A stretch of 64,000 nt of DNA from contig NZ_JALKAN010000002.1 of assembly GCF_023015965.1 (NCBI RefSeq), positions 496,001 through 560,000 of the forward strand, in the 5' to 3' direction. Below, in pieces: positions 24,459-33,246 of this stretch (the first letter of the stretch is position 1; each line of letters begins with the position of its first letter). The position numbers and the translations under genes were made by a program. Below the pieces are notes generated by a model. It saw nothing but the letters and a program-made list of their open reading frames with translations, was not told the origin of the DNA and did not search any database. This DNA comes from Allomuricauda sp. F6463D. Lineage in GTDB: Bacteria > Bacteroidota > Bacteroidia > Flavobacteriales > Flavobacteriaceae.

Positions 24459-25622
24459 GTGAAAACTGAACAGTTTGAGGATATCCTTATTTATTTTTCC
24501 AAATCACTTATGGGGAAGAAAAATGAAGAAGATATTTTGTGGGATATTGCAAAGAATTGTATCTCAAAGTTAGGTTTCATAGACTGCGTTATCTATTTAG
24601 TGGACGAAAATGAAAACTTACTGGTTCAAAAGGCTGCCTACGGTCCAAAAAGTCCAAAAGATCGAACACTTAGTAACCCTGTGGAAATCCCTATTGGTAA
24701 TGGGATTACTGGAAGCGTAGCGAAATCCAGAAAAGCTGAACTTATTCTTGATACTTCCAAAGATTCTCGATATATAATTGATGACGATAACAGACTTTCG
24801 GAGATATGCGTTCCCATAGCTTATGAGGACAACCTTTATGGTGTAATTGATTGTGAGCACCCGGAAAGAAATTTTTTTACAAAAGAGCATCTTAGAATGC
24901 TCACTGCCATTGCCTCAATTTGTGCAATTAAAATTAAAAATATTAGGGACAACAAAATATTGGCGGAAAAAAAGGAAAATCTATTAAAGATAAAAGGAGA
25001 AATGATTGAGCTTAAGCTCAAATCCCTTAATTCCCAACTAAATCCCCATTTTGTTTTTAACGCCCTTAATTCCATCCAATATTTTATCACATCTGGAGAA
25101 AAAAAATCAGCGCTACAATATTTATCCCTTTTTAGTAAGCTTATTCGGTTTTACCTAAAAAGCTTGGACAGCGACACCGCAAGCTTGCAGGAAGAGGTTG
25201 AAATGCTAAACTTATATTTAAAACTTCAGAGACTTAGATATCATAATCGCTTTGAATATACAATTACATCAAATGCCAATTCAAAAAAAAACGATTGTAT
25301 AATTCCTTCTTCCATTATTCAAACACTATTTGAAAATATAATAGAAACTATTATAATAAATCAGCATAAAAATGAAAAATTGGATATTAGTTTTAATGTT
25401 TCGAAAGCGTATGTCCTCTTAACTGTAAAACACCGGCATAATATCATCGGTCATGAACAGAAATACCAACCAGAATATAGACAACGTATAATTCAATGGG
25501 AAGATCATATTAAGTTTCTTAATTCCGTTAAAAACTATGGCATCGAAAAAAATGTAGTTTATAATGAAAAAACAACGGAACACTCGGGAGAAATCACCCT
25601 CAGATTACCAAATTTATCCTAA
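24459..25622 (+). CDS. GAF-domain LytS-type protein with degenerate ATPase domain
   Basis: The GTG at 24459 starts a 387-residue soluble protein. It has an N-terminal GAF domain (about residues 20-165; IPIGNGITGSVAKSRK, PIAYEDNLYGVIDCEHPER), a coiled linker and a LytS His_kinase box (SQLNPHFVFNALNSIQYFI) that is intact. The ATP-binding part is not: the N box is reduced to QTLFENIIETIIINQ, and no DxGxG G box is present before the end LRLPNL. I infer an inactive kinase that can still dimerise or be phosphorylated. It ends 3 bases before the intact kinase gene, so the two are likely partners. Confidence 0.85.
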   Translation: MKTEQFEDILIYFSKSLMGKKNEEDILWDIAKNCISKLGFIDCVIYLVDENENLLVQKAAYGPKSPKDRTLSNPVEIPIGNGITGSVAKSRKAELILDTSKDSRYIIDDDNRLSEICVPIAYEDNLYGVIDCEHPERNFFTKEHLRMLTAIASICAIKIKNIRDNKILAEKKENLLKIKGEMIELKLKSLNSQLNPHFVFNALNSIQYFITSGEKKSALQYLSLFSKLIRFYLKSLDSDTASLQEEVEMLNLYLKLQRLRYHNRFEYTITSNANSKKNDCIIPSSIIQTLFENIIETIIINQHKNEKLDISFNVSKAYVLLTVKHRHNIIGHEQKYQPEYRQRIIQWEDHIKFLNSVKNYGIEKNVVYNEKTTEHSGEITLRLPNLS

Positions 25623-25625
25623 CCC

Positions 25626-27497
25626 ATGCCAGTATTTTCTAAATGCATCTATTTGTTTTTGGGTCTCTCCCTTATCTTAAATGGTGAAATAAGCGGGCAA
25701 AAAACCAATATAAACACTGAAAATGTAATTCCATTTACCATATTCAAAACCCAAAACAAAAGTATCTCTCTTCAAGATCTAGCAGGGTCTTCTCAAAAGT
25801 TTTCTGAACTTAACGATTCTTTCGAAAAGACACATCCTGATGATATTTTTTGGATAAAGTTGGATTTAAAAAAAGTAGCGCCTCTTTTAAACGAAAGTAG
25901 CTCGTGGTATTTAATCCATAACAGTTTCGATTATGGCACTTTGTTTTATCAAAAGAATGATTCAATACTAAAAAAAGATATTGGACGATTTAATCTAGAC
26001 AATGCTGGTCAACGGATAAAATCCTCCAAGTACTTTGCCGAAGTAAAAATTAACCAAGATACTCTTATAAATGACCGTTTTATCTTTCTCAAAGTTCAAC
26101 AGGTCCTATTTATTGACAACCTAAAGCACTGGAAGTTTACTGTTGATTTTGAGCCCTCAAAAGATATTTTTTCATGGGAAGAAGTAAAAAGAGTACTCCC
26201 AATATATATTTTTAGTGGCGTTGCTGGTTTAATGGCAGTAATTATGCTTGTTTTTTTTGGTTACTTTAAAAAAGCGGAGTTTTTCCTTTATTCTTTTTAC
26301 GTTTCCTTTCTTCTCTTATTTGTGCTCAAAGATGATTTACAGTTATTTAATGCATGGTTGCCCAATAATATGCTTCTCAAGGTGTGGTTGCTGGAAAATA
26401 TCGCCTTATTCGTGGGAGTAGGGTATATGTACTTTATGATTTACTACTTGAACTTAAAAAAGAATTATCGCTTTGCGTACTTTGTAATAATAACATTATT
26501 GGGCTTTCATGCAGTGTATCTAATAGTAGATATTCTCTTCTATGTTTATGATTATTATATAGGTCATATCTTTCTTGTCAAAGCACTACCTATTTTTGAT
26601 ACCATATTTGGCGGGGTTGCCATATTACACGTTTTAATCACGACCAGGAATTTAATAGGGTACCTGTTTGTTGCAGGATCCGCAACTTTTATGTTTAGTG
26701 TTGCCAGTCATTTCTATTTAGGTATAGATATCGACACCGACCCCTTAAGATATTACAATAAACTAAATTTAATTATTGGATCTACTGTTGAGATTGTGAT
26801 CTTTGCATTTGGATTAACTTATAAAATGTTTGTGGATCATGTAGAACGCTTAAACTTTCAGCAAGAGGCTTTTATTAATAAAAACAAAGCCTTAAGAGCT
26901 CAGGTAAACCCGCATTTTATCTTTAACGCACTTAGTTCCATCCGGCATTTAGTATCCATTGACAACAAGAAAAGTGCATTAAAATACTTATCAAAATTTA
27001 GCAGGTTAACACGAAATATTTTGGAAAGCTCCCTAGAGACCAATGTTGTGCTCAATGAAGAGATAATCATGATTCAAGACTACTTAGAGCTTGAATCCCT
27101 TCGTTTTGACAATGCTTTCTCCTACACTATCAATATAGATGAAAATCTAAACATAGATGACATTGAAGTTCCTTTTATGATTTTGCAACCTTTCGTTGAA
27201 AATGCAATTATACATGGGCTTTTACCCAAGAAAGGAAATCATAAAGAACTTGTAATAAATTTTATAAAAGGAACGGATGTTGTAATCTGTGAAATTGATG
27301 ATAATGGTGTTGGTAGGCAAGCGGCTAAGAAAAGACTGCATATCTATCAAAAAGAAAAAAAATCCAGAGGTATCGAATTAACCATACAGCGGTTGGAATC
27401 TTTGGGAAAAAATCAAGATTGCATAGCCATAATCGATAAAATTGATGACACAGAGCAACCTGCGGGGACAAAAGTGATTCTAGAAATCCCTTTGTGA
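25626..27497 (+). CDS. 7TMR-DISM sensor histidine kinase (LytS type), intact
   Basis: The 623-residue protein has a signal peptide, an extracytoplasmic DISMED2-like domain (about residues 30-180) and seven membrane segments (about 190-405). A LytS catalytic part follows with QVNPHFIFNALSSIRHLV, N box LQPFVENAIIHGL and G box EIDDNGVGRQA. All catalytic boxes are present. It is co-transcribed with the GAF protein, and no response regulator gene lies nearby; it may act through a distant LytTR regulator. The extracytoplasmic domain may bind carbohydrate-like ligands, as proposed for DISM families. Confidence 0.9.
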   Translation: MPVFSKCIYLFLGLSLILNGEISGQKTNINTENVIPFTIFKTQNKSISLQDLAGSSQKFSELNDSFEKTHPDDIFWIKLDLKKVAPLLNESSSWYLIHNSFDYGTLFYQKNDSILKKDIGRFNLDNAGQRIKSSKYFAEVKINQDTLINDRFIFLKVQQVLFIDNLKHWKFTVDFEPSKDIFSWEEVKRVLPIYIFSGVAGLMAVIMLVFFGYFKKAEFFLYSFYVSFLLLFVLKDDLQLFNAWLPNNMLLKVWLLENIALFVGVGYMYFMIYYLNLKKNYRFAYFVIITLLGFHAVYLIVDILFYVYDYYIGHIFLVKALPIFDTIFGGVAILHVLITTRNLIGYLFVAGSATFMFSVASHFYLGIDIDTDPLRYYNKLNLIIGSTVEIVIFAFGLTYKMFVDHVERLNFQQEAFINKNKALRAQVNPHFIFNALSSIRHLVSIDNKKSALKYLSKFSRLTRNILESSLETNVVLNEEIIMIQDYLELESLRFDNAFSYTINIDENLNIDDIEVPFMILQPFVENAIIHGLLPKKGNHKELVINFIKGTDVVICEIDDNGVGRQAAKKRLHIYQKEKKSRGIELTIQRLESLGKNQDCIAIIDKIDDTEQPAGTKVILEIPL

Positions 27498-27501
27498 GAC
27501 T

Positions 27502-28239
27502 CTATTGTTTGGTCAACTCTGTAAAAATTACCGTTCTAACCTCTTCCCTCAATGTAGATGTATCCTCGGCGCTTAGTATACCCGTTTCAAAAAATTGATG
27601 GACCTTTACCCTTATCCTTCCAGGCCCCCCACTGTAAAAAGTAAACGAAAACCTCTTTTTATTATCCAAAAAAGTCATGGGTACCACAGGTATTTTATGG
27701 GCAATGGCCATTTTAAAAGCTCCATCCTTAAAAGTGTCCAGCACTATTTCTTCTTCGGGGACACCTCCTTCCGGGAAAATACAAATGCTCAAACCTTGAT
27801 CTAATCGTCTTTGCGCTCTCCTATACACCCCGGTCCTGCTATTTACATTGTCTCTGTCCACCAAAATACAAACACGTTTATAAAAAAATCCAAAAACAGG
27901 AATCTTGACCAGCTCTTTTTTACCAACAAAAACAAAAGGATTCCTACTCACATGAAGCATCAACATAATATCGAGCATACTTGTATGATTGGCAACCAAC
28001 ATGTAGCTCATTTTTCTCCTCATCCGTTGCTCTCTCACAATTTTTGGAAAACAGCCCATACCAAATAAAATAGGGCGAGCCCATAAATTCCGGGCCAACC
28101 AAAAAAATTGCGCATATGTTTTTTCAGAAATGGTAAATACCAATAGTATGGGGAAAAACAATAATATAGGAACCGCAACCAATACATAGAACCATACCCT
28201 GTACAAAACGTGCCCAACATTTCTGATTATTCCAAGCAT
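27502..28239 (-). CDS. plsC: 1-acyl-sn-glycerol-3-phosphate acyltransferase
   Basis: The 245-residue membrane-associated protein has two N-terminal hydrophobic segments. The acyltransferase motifs follow: NHTSMLD (HX4D catalytic pair), then KVPVFGFF-like, and FPEGGVPEEE for glycerophosphate binding. It adds the second acyl chain to lysophosphatidic acid on the inner membrane. A minus-strand TACTTTTG box at 28244-28251 lies so close to the first ATG that the true start could be slightly downstream. It is convergent with the kinase gene. Confidence 0.9.
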   Translation of the reverse strand: MLGIIRNVGHVLYRVWFYVLVAVPILLFFPILLVFTISEKTYAQFFWLARNLWARPILFGMGCFPKIVREQRMRRKMSYMLVANHTSMLDIMLMLHVSRNPFVFVGKKELVKIPVFGFFYKRVCILVDRDNVNSRTGVYRRAQRRLDQGLSICIFPEGGVPEEEIVLDTFKDGAFKMAIAHKIPVVPMTFLDNKKRFSFTFYSGGPGRIRVKVHQFFETGILSAEDTSTLREEVRTVIFTELTKQ

Positions 28240-28372
28240 CTGCCAAAAGTAAAGTATTTCAATATTTTACGCTACATCCATATTTAATAGGGAACATACC
28301 TTTTATAACTAGTGGTCCTTCCCGCTTTTTTTATATGTCTGGGATGCTTACATTTACTGGCAAAAATTTAGC

Positions 28373-29341
28373 ATGGCCCGAATTCTCACTGGAATACAAA
28401 GTACAGGAACACCACACTTGGGTAATATTTTAGGTGCGATCTCACCCGCCATTGACATGGCAGAGGATCCTAACAACGATTCGTTCCTTTTTATTGCCGA
28501 TATGCACTCACTGACCCAGATTAAAGATGGGGAGCTTTTGAGAAACAACACCTACGCCATTGCAGCCACTTGGCTCGCTTTTGGTCTTGATATTGAAAAA
28601 ACTGTATTTTATCGACAAAGTGATATTCCACAAACTGCAGAATTGGCTTGGTATCTTAGCTGTTTTTTTCCTTATCAGCGTTTGACCTTGGCCCATGGTT
28701 TCAAGGACAAAGCCGACAGATTGGAAGATGTAAATGCTGGGCTGTTTACTTATCCAATGCTTATGGCCGCCGATATTTTGCTGTATGATGCAGAAATTGT
28801 CCCCGTAGGCAAGGATCAACTTCAGCATTTGGAAATGACCCGTGATGTAGCTTCCCGCTTCCACAACCAAATGGGAGAAACCTTTGTGATGCCCCAGGGT
28901 AAAGTTCACGAACAAACTATGTATGTTCCTGGTACAGATGGTCAAAAAATGAGTAAAAGCCGTGGCAACCTCATCAATTTGTTTCAAACGGACAAGAAAC
29001 TGCGCAAGCAGATCATGGGCATTGTTACGGACAGTACACCAATGGAAGAACCCAAAGACCCAAGCAAGGATAATGTGTTTGCATTGTACAAACTACTTGG
29101 AACTCCAGAACAGGTTGAGGAAATGAGCGCCAATTACCTCGCAGGAAACTATGGATATGGCCATGCAAAACAAGCACTGTACGAGCTTATATTGGAAAAG
29201 TTTGAAGAGCCTCGCGAAAGGTTTGAATATTACATGAACAATAAAAGTAAGGTGGACGAAGCTTTGGCCTTTGGTGCTGAAAAAGCACGTAAAGTAGCGG
29301 ATCAAGTATTGGTGCGCGTTCGTGAAAAATTGGGATATTAG
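28373..29341 (+). CDS. trpS: Tryptophanyl-tRNA synthetase
   Basis: This 322-residue class I synthetase has the HIGH-like motif TGTPHLGNILGAI near the N-terminus and the KMSKSRGN signature (about residue 198). It charges tRNA-Trp. Length and motifs are those of a normal bacterial TrpS. It is monocistronic and divergent from plsC. Confidence 0.97.
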   Translation: MARILTGIQSTGTPHLGNILGAISPAIDMAEDPNNDSFLFIADMHSLTQIKDGELLRNNTYAIAATWLAFGLDIEKTVFYRQSDIPQTAELAWYLSCFFPYQRLTLAHGFKDKADRLEDVNAGLFTYPMLMAADILLYDAEIVPVGKDQLQHLEMTRDVASRFHNQMGETFVMPQGKVHEQTMYVPGTDGQKMSKSRGNLINLFQTDKKLRKQIMGIVTDSTPMEEPKDPSKDNVFALYKLLGTPEQVEEMSANYLAGNYGYGHAKQALYELILEKFEEPRERFEYYMNNKSKVDEALAFGAEKARKVADQVLVRVREKLGY

Positions 29342-29673
29342 CCATTCATCGAACATGGGGCCATTTACCCTCCTTTGCACCAATTTAAAATACTGCAAAC
29401 ATCTATAAACCCAAGACACATTTTTTAGCCAATTCTCGATTTTTGGCGTTAACCTTTCGTTGAAATGCACTTAAAAACAGAGTGACCGTTCTGTTAGCTC
29501 CCGTCTCGACATACAGTTATTTTCTTGTTTGTTCTACGATAATTTCTATTGGAAATTAAGTTCAAAAGCTTGGATAGTTCGACCAATAACCCTGATTTTA
29601 TCAATTTGTAAAGTTACTCGACCAACGTCTTCAATTTGTAAACTTTCAGTACTTAAAGCATAAAATTGTACGC
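29342..29673. other. Non-coding gap between trpS and dprA
   Basis: About 330 bases without a credible gene. Two copies of CAATTTGTAAA-like sequence and scattered GTTCTA words occur near 29530-29650, but no clean hairpin, tRNA or terminator was found. The convergent ends of trpS and dprA flank it. Confidence 0.5.
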
Positions 29674-30780
29674 TCACACTACCTCGAACAGTTTACCGGG
29701 CAATGGACGGACAACACCTTTCATTTCCATATTTAAAAGTGTGGACGAAACTTTAAAAATGGGCAATTTACACTCCAAAGCAACGGTATCCAGTAACTGT
29801 TTACCGTTCAACTGCAAATAAGAGTAGATTGACTGTTCTGTTTCGTTCAACTCGACGAACAGCTGTTTTTGTACTGTTTTTTCTTGATTTTTCTCATCAA
29901 TTTCCCATCCCAGAAGATAAATTAGTTCTGCTGCCGATGTCAATAAATGGGCTTTTTGATATTTGATAAGGTCATTGCAGCCTTTACTCCATTTGTCCGT
30001 TGCCCTCCCTGGAACCGCAAAAACATCTCGATGGTAGCCGTGAGCCAAATCCGCCGTAACCAAGCTGCCTCCTTTTTCAGCAGATTCAATTACAATGGTC
30101 GCTTCACTTATACCTGCAATAATTCGGTTACGCTTCAGAAAATTTTCTCGGTTCGGTTGACTCGTACTCCAAAACTCGGTCATAAAACCACCGTTGTCTT
30201 CAATCTTGGATTTATATTTTGAATGAACCTTTGGATAAATTTGATTTAGGCCATGGGCCATACAGGCTATAGTCTGTAACCCATGATTAATGGCCGCTTT
30301 ATGTATCGCAATGTCCACCCCGTAGGCCAATCCACTAATTATAATGGGGTTTAAGGGCGCTATTTCCTCTATAAATTGATTACAAAAAGAAGTGCCGTAA
30401 TTCGTTACGTTCCTTGTTCCTACTACGCTGATAATCTTTTGATCTTTTAAATTGATATTGCCCTTTTGGAACAATAAAATTGGCCCATCCAAACAATGTT
30501 TTAAACGAGTCGGGTAGTCATCGTTCATAAAATAAGAGAAGGTGATGTTTTCTTTGGACAAAAACGCATACTCTTTTTGGGCTTCCTCAAGGTAAATAGG
30601 GTCATAAAGTCCTTTCAAAGTCATCTTCCCTATACCATCAATGGTTAAAAGATGTTGTGGTTTAGTCTCAAAAATGGCGATTGGGCTCCCACAATGTGCA
30701 ATTAATTTCTTGGCCGTAACATCTCCGATATTGGGAATATTTTGCAGCCGTAAAGCCGCAATAATTTCAGGTTCAGTCAT
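29674..30780 (-). CDS. dprA: DNA-processing protein DprA
   Basis: The 368-residue protein has an N-terminal helix-hairpin-helix region (LRLQNIPNIGDVTAKKLIAH), a Rossmann-like DprA core (VVGTRNVTNYGTSF, SGLAYGVDIAIHKAA) and a C-terminal winged-helix domain (about residues 305-368). DprA loads RecA onto incoming single-stranded DNA during natural transformation. Its presence shows some ability to take up DNA, which bears on the cassette scars elsewhere in the window. Confidence 0.95.
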   Translation of the reverse strand: MTEPEIIAALRLQNIPNIGDVTAKKLIAHCGSPIAIFETKPQHLLTIDGIGKMTLKGLYDPIYLEEAQKEYAFLSKENITFSYFMNDDYPTRLKHCLDGPILLFQKGNINLKDQKIISVVGTRNVTNYGTSFCNQFIEEIAPLNPIIISGLAYGVDIAIHKAAINHGLQTIACMAHGLNQIYPKVHSKYKSKIEDNGGFMTEFWSTSQPNRENFLKRNRIIAGISEATIVIESAEKGGSLVTADLAHGYHRDVFAVPGRATDKWSKGCNDLIKYQKAHLLTSAAELIYLLGWEIDEKNQEKTVQKQLFVELNETEQSIYSYLQLNGKQLLDTVALECKLPIFKVSSTLLNMEMKGVVRPLPGKLFEVV

Positions 30781-30885
30781 TTGATTTGGGTGTCAAAGTT
30801 GTTCACAAAATACAGATTTATAAATGTTAATAAAAAGTAATCAGGCTTATTTCGTACTCTTTCTTTTTTTGCAATATTTGTGGCT

Positions 30886-31830
30886 ATGCGGATCGATTCA
30901 TATATAAAACAACTGTTGTTTGATTACAACTGTGTAGTAATACCGGGTTTTGGGGCTTTTTTGGCACATACTAAATCCGCAGAAATTGATTTGGCCACCA
31001 ACACTTTGGCACCGCCAAGTAAAGCTATTTCCTTTAATGCCCAACTTTCCAAAAACGATGGTTTATTGGTTTCCCATATTTCCAAAGAAAAAAAACTGGG
31101 ATACGAGGAAATGCTCGTAGAAATCGAGAAAATTGCCCAAGATTGGAACAATACCCTCCATAAAGGTGAAAGCATAGAACTTTTTGGTATTGGTAAACTT
31201 TGGCACAACAACGAAAAACGAATCCAGTTCCAACCAGAAGAAAAGGTGAACTTTTTAACCTCTTCATTTGGTCTAACATCTTTTGCCGCAACACCTGTAC
31301 AGCGCGAAGTGATCAAAGAGGAAGTGGAAGCACTTGAAGAACGAATTCCATTCATTATTACTCCGGAAAAAAGAGAGCAAACCTCTTTTAGACCTTGGTT
31401 AAAGTATGCAGCTGTCATATTATTGGCAGTTTCAATGGGTGTTACTTCTTACAGCACCTATGGAGATATACAACAAAAAGAAGTGGCTGCACAGCAAGAT
31501 GCACAACAGGAAGTGTCCCGCTTGATCCAAGAAGCTACTTTCTTTGAAAGCTCCCCGTTAGAGCTTCCTGCAATAAACATTAAAGTGACCAAAAAACAAT
31601 TGGGCAAACACCATGTTATCGCAGGGGCGTTCCGTGAGGAGAAAAACGCAGATAAAAAAGTGGCCCAACTTAAGGAAAGAGGATATAATGCCTTTTATTT
31701 GGGCGTGAACAAATACGGGCTACACCAAGTGGCCTACGATAGTTTTGAAAACCCGAAGGAGGCACTTGCCTTTTTAAGAAAGGTTAAAGCTTCAGATTCT
31801 AGGGATGCTTGGATGCTTTCCGAGAAATAA
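30886..31830 (+). CDS. HU-CCDC81 and SPOR domain protein
   Basis: From the ATG at 30886 the protein has two HU-CCDC81-type domains (about residues 1-120; YIKQLLFDYNCVVIPGFGAF), one membrane segment (about 168-188) and a C-terminal SPOR domain (about 235-310; GKHHVIAGAFREEKNADKK). The layout suggests a cytoplasmic DNA-binding-like part tied through the membrane to a peptidoglycan-binding domain, seen widely in Bacteroidota. It may link nucleoid and cell wall at division sites; this is inference. A GTG at 30880 is an alternative start. Confidence 0.85.
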   Translation: MRIDSYIKQLLFDYNCVVIPGFGAFLAHTKSAEIDLATNTLAPPSKAISFNAQLSKNDGLLVSHISKEKKLGYEEMLVEIEKIAQDWNNTLHKGESIELFGIGKLWHNNEKRIQFQPEEKVNFLTSSFGLTSFAATPVQREVIKEEVEALEERIPFIITPEKREQTSFRPWLKYAAVILLAVSMGVTSYSTYGDIQQKEVAAQQDAQQEVSRLIQEATFFESSPLELPAINIKVTKKQLGKHHVIAGAFREEKNADKKVAQLKERGYNAFYLGVNKYGLHQVAYDSFENPKEALAFLRKVKASDSRDAWMLSEK

Positions 31831-31865
31831 CCTCCCTTTCCTTTAAAAACCATTCTACACTTCAA

Positions 31866-31873
31866 TATCTTTG
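31866..31873 (+). promoter_or_regulatory. -7 promoter box for the thioesterase gene
   Basis: TATCTTTG fits TAnnTTTG and lies 16 bases before the ATG at 31890, predicting a leader under 12 bases. No clear -33 element was seen. Confidence 0.4.
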
Positions 31874-31889
31874 CGCAAAATTTTAAGCT

Positions 31890-32402
31890 ATGCAGGCTAA
31901 AGCACCAAGTGAATCCCGTACGGTAATGACCGATTTGGTATTACCCAGTGAAACCAACCCCCTCAACAATCTTTTTGGCGGAGAACTATTGGCCCGTATG
32001 GACCGAGCTGCCAGTATATCTGCACGTAGGCACAGTCGTAGGATTACGGTGACCGCTTCGGTTAACCACGTAGCGTTTAATCGTGCGGTCCCACTGGGCA
32101 GCGTGGTAACGGTTGAAGCATCGGTTTCCAGAGCGTTTAAAACTTCCATGGAAATATTTATTGATGTTTGGATCGAGGATCGGTTCACGCAGGAACGTAC
32201 AAAAGCCAATGAGGCAATTTATACGTTTGTAGCAGTAGATGATACCGGAAAACCGACAGACGTCCCACCTTTAAAACCAGAAACAGAACTGGAAAAGGAA
32301 CGCTATGCCGCCGCCCTCCGAAGAAAGCAATTGAGTTTGGTGCTTGCCGGCAAAATGAAGCCTGCCGATGCCACGGAATTAAAGGCTTTGTTTACTTCAT
32401 AA
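31890..32402 (+). CDS. Acyl-CoA thioesterase (hotdog fold)
   Basis: The 170-residue protein has the YciA/BACH-like hotdog signature NPLNNLFGGELLARMDRAAS, with the catalytic Asp in LLARMD, then TASVNHVAFNRAVPLGSVVT. It hydrolyses acyl-CoA to free acid and CoA in the cytoplasm; chain-length preference is unknown. It converges on the aldo/keto reductase gene with 3 bases between. Confidence 0.92.
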   Translation: MQAKAPSESRTVMTDLVLPSETNPLNNLFGGELLARMDRAASISARRHSRRITVTASVNHVAFNRAVPLGSVVTVEASVSRAFKTSMEIFIDVWIEDRFTQERTKANEAIYTFVAVDDTGKPTDVPPLKPETELEKERYAAALRRKQLSLVLAGKMKPADATELKALFTS

Positions 32403-32405
32403 AAT

Positions 32406-33242
32406 CTAGAAATCAAAATTATCCGGATCTGGGCCAAATCGTTTGCCTACGTCCAGTCCATCGAGCAGTTTCACATCCTCTTCTGAAATTTCAAAATTGA
32501 AAAGGTCAGAGTTAGCAATGATACGCTCTTTTTTGGATGATTTTGGAATGGTGACCACACCTTTTTGTAGGTCCCAGCGTAGCACGATCTGGGCGATGGT
32601 CTTATTGTATTTTGCTGCTAATTCCTTCATAACATCCAAATCAAATATATTCCCCTGCATTAGTGGGGACCATGCTTCGTACTGGATACCTTTGATATTG
32701 CAGAATTCTATTAAATCTTGTTGCACCAAATACGGGTGAAACTCCATTTGGTTCACCATGGGTACAATCTCTGCCGAAGTTAACAGGTCTTCTAAATGGT
32801 GCTTTAAAAAGTTGCTGACACCAATAGCGCGTACTCGTTTTTCCTTATATAACTTTTCAAGTGCCCTCCAAGTTTCTTTGGATATTTCACCTTTGGGCCA
32901 ATGAATCAAATACAGGTCTAGGTAATCTGTACCCAAACGCTCCAAACTGGCATCAAAGGCTTTTAAGGTAGTATCATACCCTTGATCGGTATTCCAAACC
33001 TTACTCACCAAAAACACATCCTTCCTATCCATATTACTTTCCCTTATCCCGGCACCAACACCTTCTTCATTTTTGTAAATGGCAGCAGTATCAATATGCC
33101 TGTAACCATGGTTTAATGCCTCTTTTACCGCATTTATCACTTCATTTCCATCTTTGGAAAGATATACACCCAATCCCAAATAAGGCATTTTCACGCCATT
33201 GTGCAGTTCAAATGCGCCTTGCAAGTCTGTTATTTTTTTCAT
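32406..33242 (-). CDS. Aldo/keto reductase
   Basis: The 278-residue TIM-barrel oxidoreductase shows the tetrad in GYRHIDTAAIYKNEEGVG (Asp and Tyr), SKVWNTDQGYD (Lys) and LIHWPK (His), and the NADPH end IPKSSKKERI. It resembles the 2,5-diketo-gluconate reductase and methylglyoxal reductase groups; the substrate is unknown. It follows the EnvC-like gene after 4 bases. Confidence 0.93.
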   Translation of the reverse strand: MKKITDLQGAFELHNGVKMPYLGLGVYLSKDGNEVINAVKEALNHGYRHIDTAAIYKNEEGVGAGIRESNMDRKDVFLVSKVWNTDQGYDTTLKAFDASLERLGTDYLDLYLIHWPKGEISKETWRALEKLYKEKRVRAIGVSNFLKHHLEDLLTSAEIVPMVNQMEFHPYLVQQDLIEFCNIKGIQYEAWSPLMQGNIFDLDVMKELAAKYNKTIAQIVLRWDLQKGVVTIPKSSKKERIIANSDLFNFEISEEDVKLLDGLDVGKRFGPDPDNFDF

Positions 33243-33246
33243 AGTA

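Noticed and set aside
28508..28987. 159-codon open frame antisense to trpS.
   Set aside because: trpS is a clear, complete gene here; the antisense frame is a by-product of its codon use.
29093..29470. Minus-strand 125-codon frame covering the trpS end and the following gap.
   Set aside because: Most of it is antisense to trpS, and the part in the gap shows no protein-like pattern or start signal.
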